From positions 186,001 through 250,000 of the forward strand of contig NZ_JARACP010000001.1 of assembly GCF_028765545.1 (NCBI RefSeq): 64,000 bases of DNA. The letters are read 5' to 3'. The position numbers and the translations under genes were made by a program. Shown piece after piece: positions 1 through 10,270 of the stretch. Under the pieces are notes generated by a model. The model was not told the origin of the DNA and searched no databases. It was given only the letters and a program-made list of their open reading frames with translations. Source of the DNA: Aliivibrio sp. S4MY1. GTDB taxonomy: Bacteria; Pseudomonadota; Gammaproteobacteria; Enterobacterales; Vibrionaceae. Positions within the stretch are counted from its first letter, which is position 1. Each line of letters opens with the position of its first letter.

Positions 1-86
1 AAATAAACAAAGAAATTGAAGCATTTCCAGTGCTTCAAGGCTTCTTAGATTTGTTTGAGAAATCAACGCGCGGTATTATTCGTTAA
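1..86 (+). CDS. lpxA: UDP-N-acetylglucosamine acyltransferase, C-terminal end only
   Basis: Partial gene; the reading frame enters from the left edge (first full codon at 3) and stops with TAA at 84-86. The visible residues end in STRGIIR, which matches the conserved C-terminus of LpxA (STRGLIR in E. coli). LpxA performs the first step of lipid A synthesis, transferring 3-hydroxyacyl from ACP to UDP-GlcNAc in the cytoplasm. The lpxB gene follows on the same strand, the usual lpxA-lpxB order. Only about 27 residues are visible, so the call rests on this tail and the neighbour. Confidence 0.8.
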   Translation, partial: INKEIEAFPVLQGFLDLFEKSTRGIIR

Positions 87-120
87 TCACGGCGTTTAGA
101 AAAATATAAGCATATTATAA

Positions 121-147
121 AGGCCTATCAATGTAGGCCTTTTTTAT
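121..147 (+). terminator. Rho-independent terminator between lpxA and lpxB
   Basis: Perfect 7-bp stem AGGCCTA / TAGGCCT with a 6-nt loop, followed by a T-rich tract. The lpxB ribosome binding site GGAG (151-154) starts right after the T tract, so lpxB is expressed either by read-through or from a promoter close to this site. Confidence 0.8.
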
Positions 148-159
148 TTTGGAGCAAAA

Positions 160-1311
160 ATGACCAAACCATTACGAATCGGTATTGTCGCTGGTGAGCT
201 TTCAGGTGATACGCTAGGCGAAGGCTTTATTAAGTCAATTAAAGCACAATACCCAGATGCTGAGTTTGTTGGGATCGGCGGACCAAAAATGATAGCTCAA
301 GGCTGTAATTCTTTATTTGATATGGAAGAGTTAGCCGTAATGGGATTGGTTGAAGTGCTTGGCCGTTTACTTCGTCTATTGAAAGTAAAAGCAGAGTTAG
401 TGCGCTACTTTACTCAAAATCCACCCGATGTATTTATTGGTATTGATGCCCCTGATTTTAACCTTCGTCTTGAAAAAACGCTAAAAGACAACGGAATTAA
501 AACAGTTCATTACGTTAGTCCATCGGTATGGGCGTGGCGTCCAAAGCGTATTTTTAAAATTGATGCGGCAACGGACTTAGTGTTGGCTTTTCTGCCATTT
601 GAAAAAGCATTCTATGATAAATACAATGTGGCTTGTGAATTTATTGGTCATACCCTTGCTGATGCCATTCCAATGCACAATGACAAAATAGCGGCAAGAG
701 ATCTTCTTGGGCTAGAGCAAGATCGCCAATGGCTTGCAGTTTTGCCGGGGAGCCGAGGTGGTGAAGTCGCATTAATTGCCAAACCATTTATTGAAACCTG
801 CCAGCGTATTCATAAACAACACCCTAAAATGGGATTTGTTGTGGCAGCGGTAAATGAAAAACGCCGTGAGCAATTTGAGACAATTTGGAAAGAAACAGCG
901 CCAGAATTAGAATTTACTATTATTCAAGATACCGCTCGTAACGTAATGACTGCAGCTGATGCCGTATTGCTTGCTTCTGGTACGGTTGCTCTTGAATGCA
1001 TGCTCGTTAAACGCCCAATGGTGGTTGGCTATCAAGTAAATAAACTGACTGGTTGGATCGCTCAAAAACTATCGATTACAGAGTTTGTGTCATTACCGAA
1101 TGTACTCGCAGGTAAAGAGTTAGTTCAGGAGTTTATTCAAGAAGAGTGTCACCCTGATTTTCTTTATCCGGCAATGGAAAAAGTATTAAGCGGTGATAAT
1201 CATGAACTGATTGAAAAGTTTACCGAGATGCATCAGTGGATTCAAAAAGATGCGGATAAACAGGCAGCTAATGCTGTTTTACGTTTAATTAATAAAGAAA
1301 TTACAGAATAA
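160..1311 (+). CDS. lpxB: Lipid-A-disaccharide synthase
   Basis: 383 residues, about the length of E. coli LpxB (382). LpxB condenses UDP-2,3-diacylglucosamine with lipid X (2,3-diacylglucosamine 1-phosphate) to form the lipid A disaccharide at the inner membrane. The N-terminal [10 protein letters not shown] loop and the [13 protein letters not shown] segment near residue 120 are typical of the family, and SGTVALE near residue 273 belongs to the nucleotide-sugar binding half. The start is supported by GGAG five bases upstream. rnhB begins 4 bp after the stop, so lpxB, rnhB and dnaE are probably co-transcribed. Confidence 0.97.
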   Translation: MTKPLRIGIVAGELSGDTLGEGFIKSIKAQYPDAEFVGIGGPKMIAQGCNSLFDMEELAVMGLVEVLGRLLRLLKVKAELVRYFTQNPPDVFIGIDAPDFNLRLEKTLKDNGIKTVHYVSPSVWAWRPKRIFKIDAATDLVLAFLPFEKAFYDKYNVACEFIGHTLADAIPMHNDKIAARDLLGLEQDRQWLAVLPGSRGGEVALIAKPFIETCQRIHKQHPKMGFVVAAVNEKRREQFETIWKETAPELEFTIIQDTARNVMTAADAVLLASGTVALECMLVKRPMVVGYQVNKLTGWIAQKLSITEFVSLPNVLAGKELVQEFIQEECHPDFLYPAMEKVLSGDNHELIEKFTEMHQWIQKDADKQAANAVLRLINKEITE

Positions 1312-1315
1312 CCTC

Positions 1316-1939
1316 ATGACAAAAAAAACAGACTCAAAAGAATTACCACTATTTGAATACCCTGAAGGATACCAGTTATTTGCCGGTGTTGATGAAGTCG
1401 GGCGTGGGCCATTAGTTGGTGCTGTTGTTACTGCGGCTGTAATTTTAGATCCAAATAATCCGATAGAAGGGTTAACAGATTCAAAGAAACTGACAGATAA
1501 AAAACGAGAACTACTGTTTCCTGAAATTCAAGAAAAAGCCTTAGCATGGTCACTAGGCCGTTGTGAGGCACATGAAATTGATGAGTTGAATATTCTGCAA
1601 GCGACAATGGTTGCGATGCAAAGGGCTATTGCTGGGTTGAAGATAACGCCTGATTTTGCCTTAATTGATGGCAATAAAGTCCCTGATTTACCAATGGCAG
1701 GTTTAGCGGTTGTTAAAGGTGATTTACGGGTTCAAGAAATCAGTGCTGCATCTATTATTGCAAAAGTAACTCGTGACAGAGAGATGGAAGAGCTAGATAA
1801 AGAATTCCCTCAATATGGATTTGCCAAGCACAAAGGTTATCCAACTAAAGCACACTTTGCCGCGATTGAAGAGCATGGTGTGATTGCTGAACATCGCCGC
1901 AGCTTTAAACCCGTTAAGCGTGTGTTAGGAATTGAATAA
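1316..1939 (+). CDS. rnhB: Ribonuclease HII
   Basis: 207 residues. RNase HII cuts RNA in RNA-DNA hybrids and starts ribonucleotide excision repair. The [10 protein letters not shown] signature near residue 24 holds the DE pair of the DEDD metal site. Further conserved parts are LTDSKKL near 53, IDGNKVP near 117, [12 protein letters not shown] near 143 and KGYPTKAH near 173. The gene starts 4 bp after lpxB and its TAA stop overlaps the dnaE ATG (TAATG), which implies translational coupling. Confidence 0.97.
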   Translation: MTKKTDSKELPLFEYPEGYQLFAGVDEVGRGPLVGAVVTAAVILDPNNPIEGLTDSKKLTDKKRELLFPEIQEKALAWSLGRCEAHEIDELNILQATMVAMQRAIAGLKITPDFALIDGNKVPDLPMAGLAVVKGDLRVQEISAASIIAKVTRDREMEELDKEFPQYGFAKHKGYPTKAHFAAIEEHGVIAEHRRSFKPVKRVLGIE

Positions 1940-4900
1940 TGTCTGAACCTAAATTCGTACACCTTAGAGTACACAGTGATTTCTCATTAGTGGATGGACT
2001 TTCAAAAGTACCCCCATTAGTGAAAAAAGTGGCTGAGCTAGGAATGCCAGCAATGGCATTAACAGATTTCACCAATTTATGTGGCTTAGTTAAGTATTAT
2101 TTTGCTGCACATGGTGCTGGTGTTAAACCTATTATTGGGGCCGATTTTAAAGTTCAGTCACCAGAGCTTGGTAAGGAACTGTTTAATTTAACCATCTTAG
2201 CTAAAAATAATGAAGGGTATAAAAACCTAACATTATTGATCTCAAAAGCGTATTTACGCGGACATGTTCAGCATACACCGGTAATAGATAAAGAGTGGTT
2301 AATCGAGCATAAAGAAGGCTTAATACTTCTCTCTGGTGGTAAAAGCGGTGATATTGGAAAAGCCTTATTAAAGGGCAATAAAGATCTCGCTCGTGACTGT
2401 GTCGCGTTTTATCAAGAACACTTTTCAGAACATTACTATTTAGAGTTAACGCGAACAGGCCGACCTGACGAAGAGAGTTACTTGCACTTCGCTGTTGAGT
2501 TAGCCGAAAATGAAGGCCTACCAGTTGTTGCCACCAATGATGTTCGTTTTATTAAAGCCGATGACTTTGATGCGCATGAAATACGCGTGGCAATTCATGA
2601 TGGTTTTACTTTAGAAGATCCTCGCCGCCCAAAACTCTACAGTGAACAACAATACCTGCGATCAGAAGAAGAGATGTGTGAACTCTTTTCTGACATACCA
2701 GAAGCACTAGAAAACAGCGTTGAAATAGCAAAGCGCTGTAACGTAACGGTACGTCTGGGTGAATACTTTCTGCCTAACTTCCCAACAGAAGGGATGAAGA
2801 TTGAAGATTTCCTCGTTAAGAAATCTCAAGAAGGTTTAGAAAGACGTTTGGCCTTTTTATTTCCTGATGAGAAAGTGCGTTTAGAGCGTCGACCTGAATA
2901 TGATGAACGTCTACAGATAGAGCTTGATGTTATTAACCAAATGGGATTCCCGGGTTACTTCTTGATCGTAATGGAATTTATCCAGTGGTCAAAAGATAAC
3001 GATATTCCAGTTGGTCCCGGTCGTGGCTCAGGTGCGGGTTCTTTGGTTGCTTATGCTTTAGACATTACCGATCTTGATCCTCTTGAATACGACTTACTGT
3101 TCGAACGTTTCTTAAACCCTGAACGTGTATCCATGCCCGATTTTGATATCGATTTCTGTATGGATAAACGTGATCAAGTTATTGATCACGTAGCGGAAAT
3201 GTATGGCCGTGATGCGGTATCTCAGATCATCACTTTTGGTACTATGGCTGCTAAAGCGGTAATTCGAGATGTAGGTCGAGTACTTGGACATCCTTATGGT
3301 TTTGTTGACCGTATTTCTAAGTTAGTACCGCCAGATCCAGGAATGACGCTAGCCAAAGCGTTTGATGCTGAACCACAACTGCCCGAACTCTATGAGGCGG
3401 ATGAGGAAGTTAAAGCGCTGATCGATATGTGTCGTATCCTTGAAGGGTGTACACGAAATGCAGGTAAGCATGCGGGTGGCGTTGTTATTTCACCAACGAC
3501 GATTACAGATTTTGCACCATTATATTGTGATGCAGATGGTAATTTCCCTGTAACGCAATTTGATAAAAATGACGTTGAAACCGCTGGATTAGTTAAGTTT
3601 GACTTCTTGGGTTTAAGAACGTTGACCATTATTGACTGGGCGCTAGGCCTAGTTAACCCAAAGCTAGCAAAAGAAGGAAAAGATCCAATTCGAATCGAAT
3701 CGATTCCTTTGGATGATCAGGCGTCATTTAATGTATTACAAAACTCGGAAACGACCGCGGTATTCCAACTAGAATCCCGTGGTATGAAAGATCTTATCAA
3801 ACGTCTACAACCAGACTGTTTTGAAGATATTATCGCATTGGTGGCACTATTCCGTCCGGGGCCATTGCAATCAGGCATGGTAGATAACTTTATTGACCGT
3901 AAGCATGGTCGAGAAGAGGTTTCATATCCGGATGCAACGTGGCAGCACGAGTCGTTAAAAGAAACGTTAGAGCCAACTTACGGCATTATCTTGTATCAAG
4001 AGCAAGTAATGCAGATTGCACAGATCTTAGCGGGCTATACGCTAGGTGGCGCGGATATGCTTCGTCGTGCAATGGGTAAGAAAAAGCCAGAAGAGATGGC
4101 AAAGCAACGTGGTACCTTTAAAGAAGGTGCAATTGCAAATGGCGTTGATGGCGAGTTGTCGATGAAAATCTTCGACTTGGTAGAGAAGTTTGCAGGTTAT
4201 GGCTTTAACAAATCTCACTCTGCGGCTTATGCACTCGTTTCTTATCAAACCTTATGGTTAAAAACGCATTATCCAGCGGAATTTATGGCTGCAGTAATGA
4301 CGGCTGATATGGATAATACGGAAAAAGTCATCGGCTTGGTTGATGAATGTTTCCGTATGAAGTTGAAAGTATTGCCACCAGATGTGAATGCGGGTTTATA
4401 TCGTTTCAATGTCGATGAAGATGGTGCCATCGTTTATGGTATTGGTGCAATCAAAGGCGTTGGTGAAGGCCCAATTGAAAATATCATTGAAGCACGAAAT
4501 AAAGGCGGGCATTTCCGTGATTTATTCGATTTTTGTGCTCGCATTGATACAAAGAAAACCAATAAGCGTGTTGTAGAAAAATTGATCCGCTCAGGCGCAT
4601 TAGATCGACTTGGACCGCATCGTGCAGCATTAATGGCTTCATTAGAGGATGCCATGAAAGCGGCAGGCCAGCATCATCAAGCTGAAGCTTTTGGTCAATC
4701 GGATATGTTCGGGGTGTTAACTCAAGCGCCAGAAGAAGTAGAGCAAGCGTATATTCATGTACCAAGGTGGCCTGAAAAAGTATGGCTTGAGGGAGAGCGT
4801 GAAACATTAGGTCTTTATTTAACTGGACACCCTGTGAATGCCTATATTAAAGAGTTGTCTCGATATACTACTTGGCGATTGAATGATGCTCACGTTACGA

Positions 4901-5418
4901 GACGCGATCAAACAGTAACAGTTGCAGGTTTAGTTATTGCTGCTAGAGTAATGACCACTAAACGAGGTAATCGTATTGGTTTGATGACATTAGATGACAG
5001 ATCTGGCCGAATGGAAGTGATGTTGTTCTCAGATGCGCTTGATCGATACGCTGATTTACTAGAAACTGATAAAATAGTGCTCGTTTCGGGACAGGTCAGC
5101 TTTGATGATTTCAATGGTGGGCTTAAAATGTCAGCCCGTGAAGTGATGTCATTGGGAGATGCACGAGAAAAATACGCTCGTGGGCTATCCGTTTCTGTTA
5201 CCGATGCGCAAATTAACAACCAATTTTTTGAACGCTTTAGTCAAATACTAGAGCCGAACCGGGCAGGGACTGTTCCGGTAAATGTATATTATCAGCGAGC
5301 GGATGCTCGTGTTAAGTTGGTCTTAGGAACAGAATGGCGAGTGACGCCGACAGACCAACTGATGGATGATTTGAAATCGTTGCTTGGCGAACAGCAAGTC
5401 GAGCTTGAATTTAACTAG
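1939..5418 (+). CDS. dnaE: DNA polymerase III alpha subunit
   Basis: 1159 residues, matching the family length. This is the catalytic subunit of the replicative polymerase. Visible in order: an N-terminal PHP domain starting [13 protein letters not shown]; the C-family polymerase core with GPGRGSGAG near residue 360 and the catalytic PDFDIDF motif near 400; a helix-hairpin-helix/beta-binding region; and an OB fold near 990-1080 ([20 protein letters not shown]). The beta-clamp binding peptide QSDMFG lies near 920. Its ATG overlaps the rnhB stop by one base. Several long antisense reading frames inside it are shadows. Confidence 0.98.
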   Translation: MSEPKFVHLRVHSDFSLVDGLSKVPPLVKKVAELGMPAMALTDFTNLCGLVKYYFAAHGAGVKPIIGADFKVQSPELGKELFNLTILAKNNEGYKNLTLLISKAYLRGHVQHTPVIDKEWLIEHKEGLILLSGGKSGDIGKALLKGNKDLARDCVAFYQEHFSEHYYLELTRTGRPDEESYLHFAVELAENEGLPVVATNDVRFIKADDFDAHEIRVAIHDGFTLEDPRRPKLYSEQQYLRSEEEMCELFSDIPEALENSVEIAKRCNVTVRLGEYFLPNFPTEGMKIEDFLVKKSQEGLERRLAFLFPDEKVRLERRPEYDERLQIELDVINQMGFPGYFLIVMEFIQWSKDNDIPVGPGRGSGAGSLVAYALDITDLDPLEYDLLFERFLNPERVSMPDFDIDFCMDKRDQVIDHVAEMYGRDAVSQIITFGTMAAKAVIRDVGRVLGHPYGFVDRISKLVPPDPGMTLAKAFDAEPQLPELYEADEEVKALIDMCRILEGCTRNAGKHAGGVVISPTTITDFAPLYCDADGNFPVTQFDKNDVETAGLVKFDFLGLRTLTIIDWALGLVNPKLAKEGKDPIRIESIPLDDQASFNVLQNSETTAVFQLESRGMKDLIKRLQPDCFEDIIALVALFRPGPLQSGMVDNFIDRKHGREEVSYPDATWQHESLKETLEPTYGIILYQEQVMQIAQILAGYTLGGADMLRRAMGKKKPEEMAKQRGTFKEGAIANGVDGELSMKIFDLVEKFAGYGFNKSHSAAYALVSYQTLWLKTHYPAEFMAAVMTADMDNTEKVIGLVDECFRMKLKVLPPDVNAGLYRFNVDEDGAIVYGIGAIKGVGEGPIENIIEARNKGGHFRDLFDFCARIDTKKTNKRVVEKLIRSGALDRLGPHRAALMASLEDAMKAAGQHHQAEAFGQSDMFGVLTQAPEEVEQAYIHVPRWPEKVWLEGERETLGLYLTGHPVNAYIKELSRYTTWRLNDAHVTRRDQTVTVAGLVIAARVMTTKRGNRIGLMTLDDRSGRMEVMLFSDALDRYADLLETDKIVLVSGQVSFDDFNGGLKMSAREVMSLGDAREKYARGLSVSVTDAQINNQFFERFSQILEPNRAGTVPVNVYYQRADARVKLVLGTEWRVTPTDQLMDDLKSLLGEQQVELEFN

Positions 5419-5426
5419 AATAAATA

Positions 5427-5448
5427 AGGCTACTAATTTGAGTAGCCT
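5427..5448 (+). other. Intercistronic hairpin between dnaE and accA
   Basis: Perfect 8-bp inverted repeat AGGCTACT / AGTAGCCT with a 6-nt loop and no T tract after it. It is therefore not a classic terminator. It could be an RNA processing or stabilising hairpin that separates dnaE from accA expression. Confidence 0.5.
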
Positions 5449-5469
5449 AGAACTAACAAGGATTCTTTA

Positions 5470-6429
5470 ATGAGCCTAAATTTTCTTGAATTTGAAAAAC
5501 CAATTGCAGAACTAGAAGCTAAGATTGAAGCGCTGCGTGATATTTCTCGTCGTGGTGGAGATAATACGCTTGATCTAGAAAAAGAAATTAAGCAATTAGA
5601 AGATAAATGTTTAGAGCTTAAAAAGAAAACATTTAGTGACCTAGGTGCATGGGAAGTTGCTCAACTTGCTCGTCACCCAGAGCGCCCATATGTATTAGAT
5701 TACATCGAACATATGTTTACCGAGTTTGACGAATTAGCTGGTGATCGTGCTTTTGCTGATGATAAAGCGCTTGTCGGTGGTATTGCTCGTTTAGATGGCC
5801 GCCCAGTGATGGTTATTGGTCATCAAAAAGGCCGTGGCACAAAAGAAAAGGTAATACGCAATTTCGGTATGCCAAAACCAGAAGGCTACCGTAAAGCAAA
5901 ACGATTAATGCAAATGGCAGAGCGCTTTAAAATGCCTATCATTACGTTCATCGATACCGCTGGTGCTTATCCAGGTGTTGGCGCGGAAGAGCGTGGCCAA
6001 TCTGAAGCGATTGCAATGAACTTAAAAATCATGTCTGAGCTAAGCGTTCCAGTTATTTGTAACGTGGTTGGTGAAGGTGGTTCAGGCGGTGCACTAGCCA
6101 TTGGTGTAGGTGATTATGTGAACATGCTCCAGTATTCTACTTACTCTGTAATTTCTCCAGAAGGTTGTGCTTCAATCTTATGGCGTGATTCAGATAAAGC
6201 GCCACAAGCTGCTGAAGCGATGGGCCTTGTCGCTCCTCGTCTAAAAGAGCTAGAGTTGATTGATACGATTATCGATGAGCCACTAGGTGGTGCGCACCGA
6301 GATCATAAAACGACCGCTGCAAATATTAAGGCTCGTTTGATTGAACAATTGAATGAGCTTGAAGGTTTTGATGAAGAGGCATTGCTTGATCGTCGTTACC
6401 AACGCTTAATGAGTTACGGTTACTGCTGA
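5470..6429 (+). CDS. accA: Acetyl-CoA carboxylase carboxyltransferase subunit alpha
   Basis: 319 residues, the same length as E. coli AccA. With AccD it transfers the carboxyl group from carboxybiotin to acetyl-CoA to make malonyl-CoA, the committed step of fatty acid synthesis. Conserved parts include [15 protein letters not shown] at the N-terminus, [11 protein letters not shown] near residue 118, [18 protein letters not shown] near 160 and [15 protein letters not shown] near 202. It lies 51 bp after dnaE, the order seen in many gammaproteobacteria. The ATG at 5470 has an upstream AAGGA. Confidence 0.98.
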   Translation: MSLNFLEFEKPIAELEAKIEALRDISRRGGDNTLDLEKEIKQLEDKCLELKKKTFSDLGAWEVAQLARHPERPYVLDYIEHMFTEFDELAGDRAFADDKALVGGIARLDGRPVMVIGHQKGRGTKEKVIRNFGMPKPEGYRKAKRLMQMAERFKMPIITFIDTAGAYPGVGAEERGQSEAIAMNLKIMSELSVPVICNVVGEGGSGGALAIGVGDYVNMLQYSTYSVISPEGCASILWRDSDKAPQAAEAMGLVAPRLKELELIDTIIDEPLGGAHRDHKTTAANIKARLIEQLNELEGFDEEALLDRRYQRLMSYGYC

Positions 6430-6455
6430 TAATTTTTGTCAGATAGAGTAAAGTG

Positions 6456-6484
6456 AAAGCGAGCCTGAGTGCTCGCTTTTTTAT
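6456..6484 (+). terminator. Rho-independent terminator after accA
   Basis: 9-bp stem AAAGCGAGC / GCTCGCTTT with a 6-nt loop and six or more T residues. It ends the lpxB-accA transcript 19 bp before tilS. Confidence 0.88.
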
Positions 6485-6502
6485 TATCTGGATATACTGT
6501 TT

Positions 6503-7852
6503 ATGCTTTATTCTCAATTCTCATCTCAATTAGCTTCTTATCCTGTCGCTACACCACTTCTTGTTGTTGCCTTAAGTGGTGGTATTGATTCTATGGTGCT
6601 TCTTCGGTTGGCATCTATTTATGCTAAAGATAAGCAATTAGAGTGCATTGCCGTTCATGTTAATCATGGTTTAAGTCAGCATGCATTTGATTGGGAAGCC
6701 GTATGCCAAGCGCATTGTGATTCGTTATCAATCCCATTGTATATTGAGCGAGTGCAGCTTGTTGTTAGTGCTCAAGATAGTTTGGAAGAGGTAGCAAGAA
6801 AAGCACGCTATAAAGCATTAGATAAGCATATGCAGGCCAATAGCTTATTACTTACGGGTCAACATCAAGATGACCAAGCCGAAACCTTTTTTTTGGCACT
6901 AAAAAGAGGCAGTGGACCGGCTGGATTATCCTCTATGCCATCAATCACGCCTTTATCTCAAGGTTATAAGTGTCGGCCATTACTTTCTGTTTCTCGAACT
7001 GAGATTGAGCAGTACGCACAAGAAAACCAACTTGAATGGGTTGAAGATGAAAGTAATAACGATACGCGGTTCGACCGTAATTTTTTACGTCATGATGTTG
7101 TGCCTAATTTAGTCCAACGTTGGCCAAGTTTTACTTCAGCGGTATCTCGTAGTGCTCAGTTGTGTGCCGAGCAAGAAAGTCTGCTAAATGAATTACTTTC
7201 CCCAAAGCTGGTAGAGTTTCAAAATGCGTATCAAGGTATTTCTATTTTACGATTGATCCATGAATCACCATTAGCTCGTAATATGTTATTAAGATTATGG
7301 TTAAAGCAGTTTGCTATTCCTTTGCCAAGCCAAGTACAACTTGGTGTGCTATGGAACGAAGTGGCACAAGCAAAAGAAGATGCGAACCCTACATTAGCGC
7401 TTGGTTCTGTTCAACTTAGACGCTCTCAAGGTTATTTATATTGTTTGCCTCATTATGAAGAACTGTCTGGGTGGAGGAGTGAGCTAAAGGATAAGTTACT
7501 ATTACCAGACGCCCTTGGGAAACTGACATTGTTACCAGTAGCGGCAGAGGATAAAGCCGCTACCATTACCTCTTCAAATCAAGAGGGTTTGTTATTAAGA
7601 GCACCTTCAGAAAACGAGAAAGTTGAAGTACGTTTTAATGTGGTAGGTTTAACGCCTCATCCTGAAGCTCGTCAGCACAGTCGAAAAATGAAAAAATTAT
7701 ATCAAGAGTATGAAGTACCCAGTTGGCAAAGAACTCGAATGCCGATGGTTTTTTATAATGATGAACTGGCTGCTGTTGCGGGCCTATTTGTTTGTCAAAA
7801 ATTTTCAGGCGAAGAATGTGAGCTACACTGGCATAAAACTGAATTTGAATAG
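6503..7852 (+). CDS. tilS: tRNA(Ile)-lysidine synthetase
   Basis: 449 residues. TilS uses ATP to attach lysine to C34 of the CAU-anticodon isoleucine tRNA, converting its decoding from AUG to AUA. The PP-loop motif SGGIDS is at residues 25-30, followed by HVNHGLS near 51 and GQHQDDQAET near 118. A TilS substrate-binding middle domain and C-terminal domain follow. Position after accA matches the E. coli neighbourhood. The weak upstream sequence before ATG 6503 gives no clear Shine-Dalgarno, but the PP-loop position fits this start. Confidence 0.95.
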   Translation: MLYSQFSSQLASYPVATPLLVVALSGGIDSMVLLRLASIYAKDKQLECIAVHVNHGLSQHAFDWEAVCQAHCDSLSIPLYIERVQLVVSAQDSLEEVARKARYKALDKHMQANSLLLTGQHQDDQAETFFLALKRGSGPAGLSSMPSITPLSQGYKCRPLLSVSRTEIEQYAQENQLEWVEDESNNDTRFDRNFLRHDVVPNLVQRWPSFTSAVSRSAQLCAEQESLLNELLSPKLVEFQNAYQGISILRLIHESPLARNMLLRLWLKQFAIPLPSQVQLGVLWNEVAQAKEDANPTLALGSVQLRRSQGYLYCLPHYEELSGWRSELKDKLLLPDALGKLTLLPVAAEDKAATITSSNQEGLLLRAPSENEKVEVRFNVVGLTPHPEARQHSRKMKKLYQEYEVPSWQRTRMPMVFYNDELAAVAGLFVCQKFSGEECELHWHKTEFE

Positions 7853-7903
7853 ACATTGATGACTAACTTGGCAAAATAACCAAAAATAATAAGGAGCAAT
7901 GGA

Positions 7904-8215
7904 ATGAAAAAAATGATTGGATTGGCGCTTGTCGCTTTATTTGCATCAGCACCAACACTAGCAGCAGGGGATGCGGCAGCAGGAAAAGCAAAATCGGCGA
8001 TATGTGCTTCTTGTCATGGCGCTGATGGTATTGCGGTTATTCCAGGTTATCCAAACCTGAAAGGTCAAAATGCTCAATATATTGAATCTTCATTGAAAGC
8101 GTATAAGAATAAGCAACGCAGTGGCGGTAATTCAGCAGTAATGCAACCGATGGCAGCGATATTAAGTGACACTGATATGGCAAATTTAGCCGCCTATTAT
8201 TCGGCAATGAAGTAA
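7904..8215 (+). CDS. Small monoheme cytochrome c (c4/c5-like, periplasmic)
   Basis: 103 residues. A signal peptide is followed by cleavage near LAA-GD at about residue 21. The single heme site CASCHG sits near residue 34, and a Met in MQPMA near 84 is the likely distal heme ligand. The fold looks like one half of a cytochrome c4 (GDAAAGKAKSAICASCHG). It probably carries electrons in the periplasm toward a terminal oxidase or peroxidase; the partner is not shown by the sequence. The start has AAGGAGC upstream with good spacing. It is separated from tilS by 51 bp. Confidence 0.9.
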   Translation: MKKMIGLALVALFASAPTLAAGDAAAGKAKSAICASCHGADGIAVIPGYPNLKGQNAQYIESSLKAYKNKQRSGGNSAVMQPMAAILSDTDMANLAAYYSAMK

Positions 8216-8296
8216 TCTAAATAAGTAATGTGATTCCTAGGTTGTATGTTCGCTTTGGCTCAACGATAATGGGCAGATACTATTTATGAATGTTAA

Positions 8297-8644
<348 letters not shown>

Positions 8645-8700
8645 TACCCACATAAACATGAGTATCTGCTAATCTAGTTAGCATTATTACTATTTAAGGA

Positions 8701-8727
8701 AGGAGTGATGATTCACTCCTTTTTTTG
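8701..8727 (+). terminator. Rho-independent terminator after glnB
   Basis: Perfect 8-bp stem AGGAGTGA / TCACTCCT with a 4-nt loop and a run of T residues. It lies directly against the start of the next gene (ATG at 8731), leaving no separate Shine-Dalgarno for that gene. A smaller hairpin, TGCTAA / TTAGCA, lies at 8667-8683. Confidence 0.85.
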
Positions 8728-8734
8728 TTTATGA
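8708..8734 (+). other. Possible 8-codon leader peptide coupled to the EEP gene
   Basis: A strong purine tract AAGGAAGGAG precedes ATG at 8708. The tiny frame encodes MIHSFFCL and stops with TGA at 8732-8734, overlapping the ATG of the next gene in the form ATGA. Its start lies inside the terminator hairpin. The overlap would allow reinitiation at 8731, which has no ribosome site of its own. It is too short to be certain. Confidence 0.3.
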
Positions 8735-9597
8735 AAATGAAAACCCGCTTATTATCATGTGCTGCGATTGCTGTTGGTTTAACGTTGACGGCAAAGGCAT
8801 TTATTTTCACTGTACCTACAGATCCTGAATTTATTGAGATCTCCTCAGCACCAGAGCAAGTCGCTCCTCAATATAAATCCGGTTGTGCTCAGTTTGATGT
8901 TTCTGCACCGATTGACCGTAATGGTCAATTGAATGTATTGGTGTGGAATATTTATAAGCAACAGAAAGTGGATTGGGAAAAAGCATTAAAGGCATTGTCT
9001 GAATCATCAGATTTAGTGTTGTTGCAAGAAGCCAGTCTAACCCCCGAACTAAAGCAATTTGTGATTGATAGATCGTACTCAGCAGAATTAGTGCGTGCCT
9101 TTGATGTGTTTGATACTAGCGCAGGTGTATTAACGTTAGCAAAATCGCCGGCAACCAAAGTGTGTGCGCATACCGCAATAGAGCCTTGGCTTCGCTTGCC
9201 TAAATCGGCGCTGCTGTCTGAATATAAACTCTCGAATGGTAAAAACTTAATGGTTGTTAATCTTCATGCGATTAACTTCACGTTGGGTACTGAAGACTAT
9301 AAAAATCAAATAGAGTCGCTCTCTAAGGAGGTTGAAGGGTATCAAGGTCCTTTGATTGTTGCAGGTGATTTTAACTCTTGGAGTGATGCAAGGTTAAGCG
9401 AACTAACCCAGCAAACCGAATTATTGAATTTAAAAGAAGTGATCTTTACACCAGATGAAAGAATGCGTTTTATTACAGGCTTACCGTTAGACCATATTTT
9501 TTATCGTGGGTTAAAAGTAAAAGAAGCGTACTCAATAAAGAGTAACGCTTCTGATCATAATCCCTTACAGGTAAGTTTTAGCCTGAAAACGCCGTAA
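8731..9597 (+). CDS. Endonuclease/exonuclease/phosphatase (EEP) family protein, exported or membrane anchored
   Basis: 288 residues from ATG 8731; an in-frame TTG at 8725 would add two. An N-terminal hydrophobic segment (about residues 5-25) suggests export or anchoring. The EEP signatures are all present: WNIYK near 72, LLQEAS near 95, NLHAIN near 175, AGDFNSW near 207, LDHIF near 249 and SDHNPL near 272. These residues bind metal and catalyse phosphodiester cleavage; the substrate (nucleic acid, phospholipid or sugar phosphate) cannot be told. The 3' end overlaps the convergent Yip1 gene by 20 bp. See the glnB terminator for its unusual start region. Confidence 0.88.
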   Translation: MKMKTRLLSCAAIAVGLTLTAKAFIFTVPTDPEFIEISSAPEQVAPQYKSGCAQFDVSAPIDRNGQLNVLVWNIYKQQKVDWEKALKALSESSDLVLLQEASLTPELKQFVIDRSYSAELVRAFDVFDTSAGVLTLAKSPATKVCAHTAIEPWLRLPKSALLSEYKLSNGKNLMVVNLHAINFTLGTEDYKNQIESLSKEVEGYQGPLIVAGDFNSWSDARLSELTQQTELLNLKEVIFTPDERMRFITGLPLDHIFYRGLKVKEAYSIKSNASDHNPLQVSFSLKTP

Positions 9598-10270
9598 CAA
9601 AGCCCCACAACGTAAAGCAACTAACCCAAGGTAGAATTGCAATGATGAGCGCCTTTGAGCGCTCTAAGTCTGTCCATGCACCTAAAGCGGCATAGCTTAA
9701 CGCAATATACCAAGGCATTAGTAGCGGGAAAGAACTCGCATAAGCAGACCAATGATCTGTCATTGGTAATTTCATTAAGCCATTTAAGCTGTTTAAATCG
9801 GCAGCGTAAGGCATGATATTCGCGTGGTTAAGTAATAGGCTAGCGTAACTTGCAATATCACCAATTAATGCAGGGAACATCACAATGGTGCTGCCTGCTA
9901 CCCATTTGAAGTAACCGTGCTGATATTGGCTCTGTTTTGTTGCCAGTTTGAACCACAATGCTAATAGTAGAATAGTCGCAGTTCGGCCCATAACATCGTT
10001 AATCACTTCGCCGGCAAGTAATATCTCTTTAGTTAACCATTCAGGTTGAACTTGCCCACCAATACTTTCTATTTGGGCGGTTAAGTTAGTGGTTACCCAT
10101 TCGAAATTCACTAAATCGAAATAGGTTCCCCAAAACATGAATGGTGCGAAGACCAATAAAATATAAGGCAGCCATGCCCATTTGCCACGCTCGTATAGCG
10201 CGGCAAAACAGTCAGCAGGTGAGCGGAATATATCGACCAATAAGATCAATGGATTTGAAGACGGTGTCAT
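9578..10270 (-). CDS. Yip1-domain integral membrane protein
   Basis: 230 residues with about five hydrophobic segments and an N-terminal DIFRSPADCFAAL stretch typical of bacterial Yip1-family proteins. The function in bacteria is unknown. The gene start overlaps the mltD stop by 4 bp (mltD ends at 10267), so it is translated from the mltD transcript. The 3' end overlaps the convergent EEP gene. Confidence 0.82.
   Translation of the reverse strand: MTPSSNPLILLVDIFRSPADCFAALYERGKWAWLPYILLVFAPFMFWGTYFDLVNFEWVTTNLTAQIESIGGQVQPEWLTKEILLAGEVINDVMGRTATILLLALWFKLATKQSQYQHGYFKWVAGSTIVMFPALIGDIASYASLLLNHANIMPYAADLNSLNGLMKLPMTDHWSAYASSFPLLMPWYIALSYAALGAWTDLERSKALIIAILPWVSCFTLWGFVTAFSG

Noticed and set aside
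3390-5219. Several antisense or out-of-frame reading frames of 60-107 codons inside dnaE
   Set aside because: They lie wholly inside a conserved gene, have no ribosome sites and no recognisable product.
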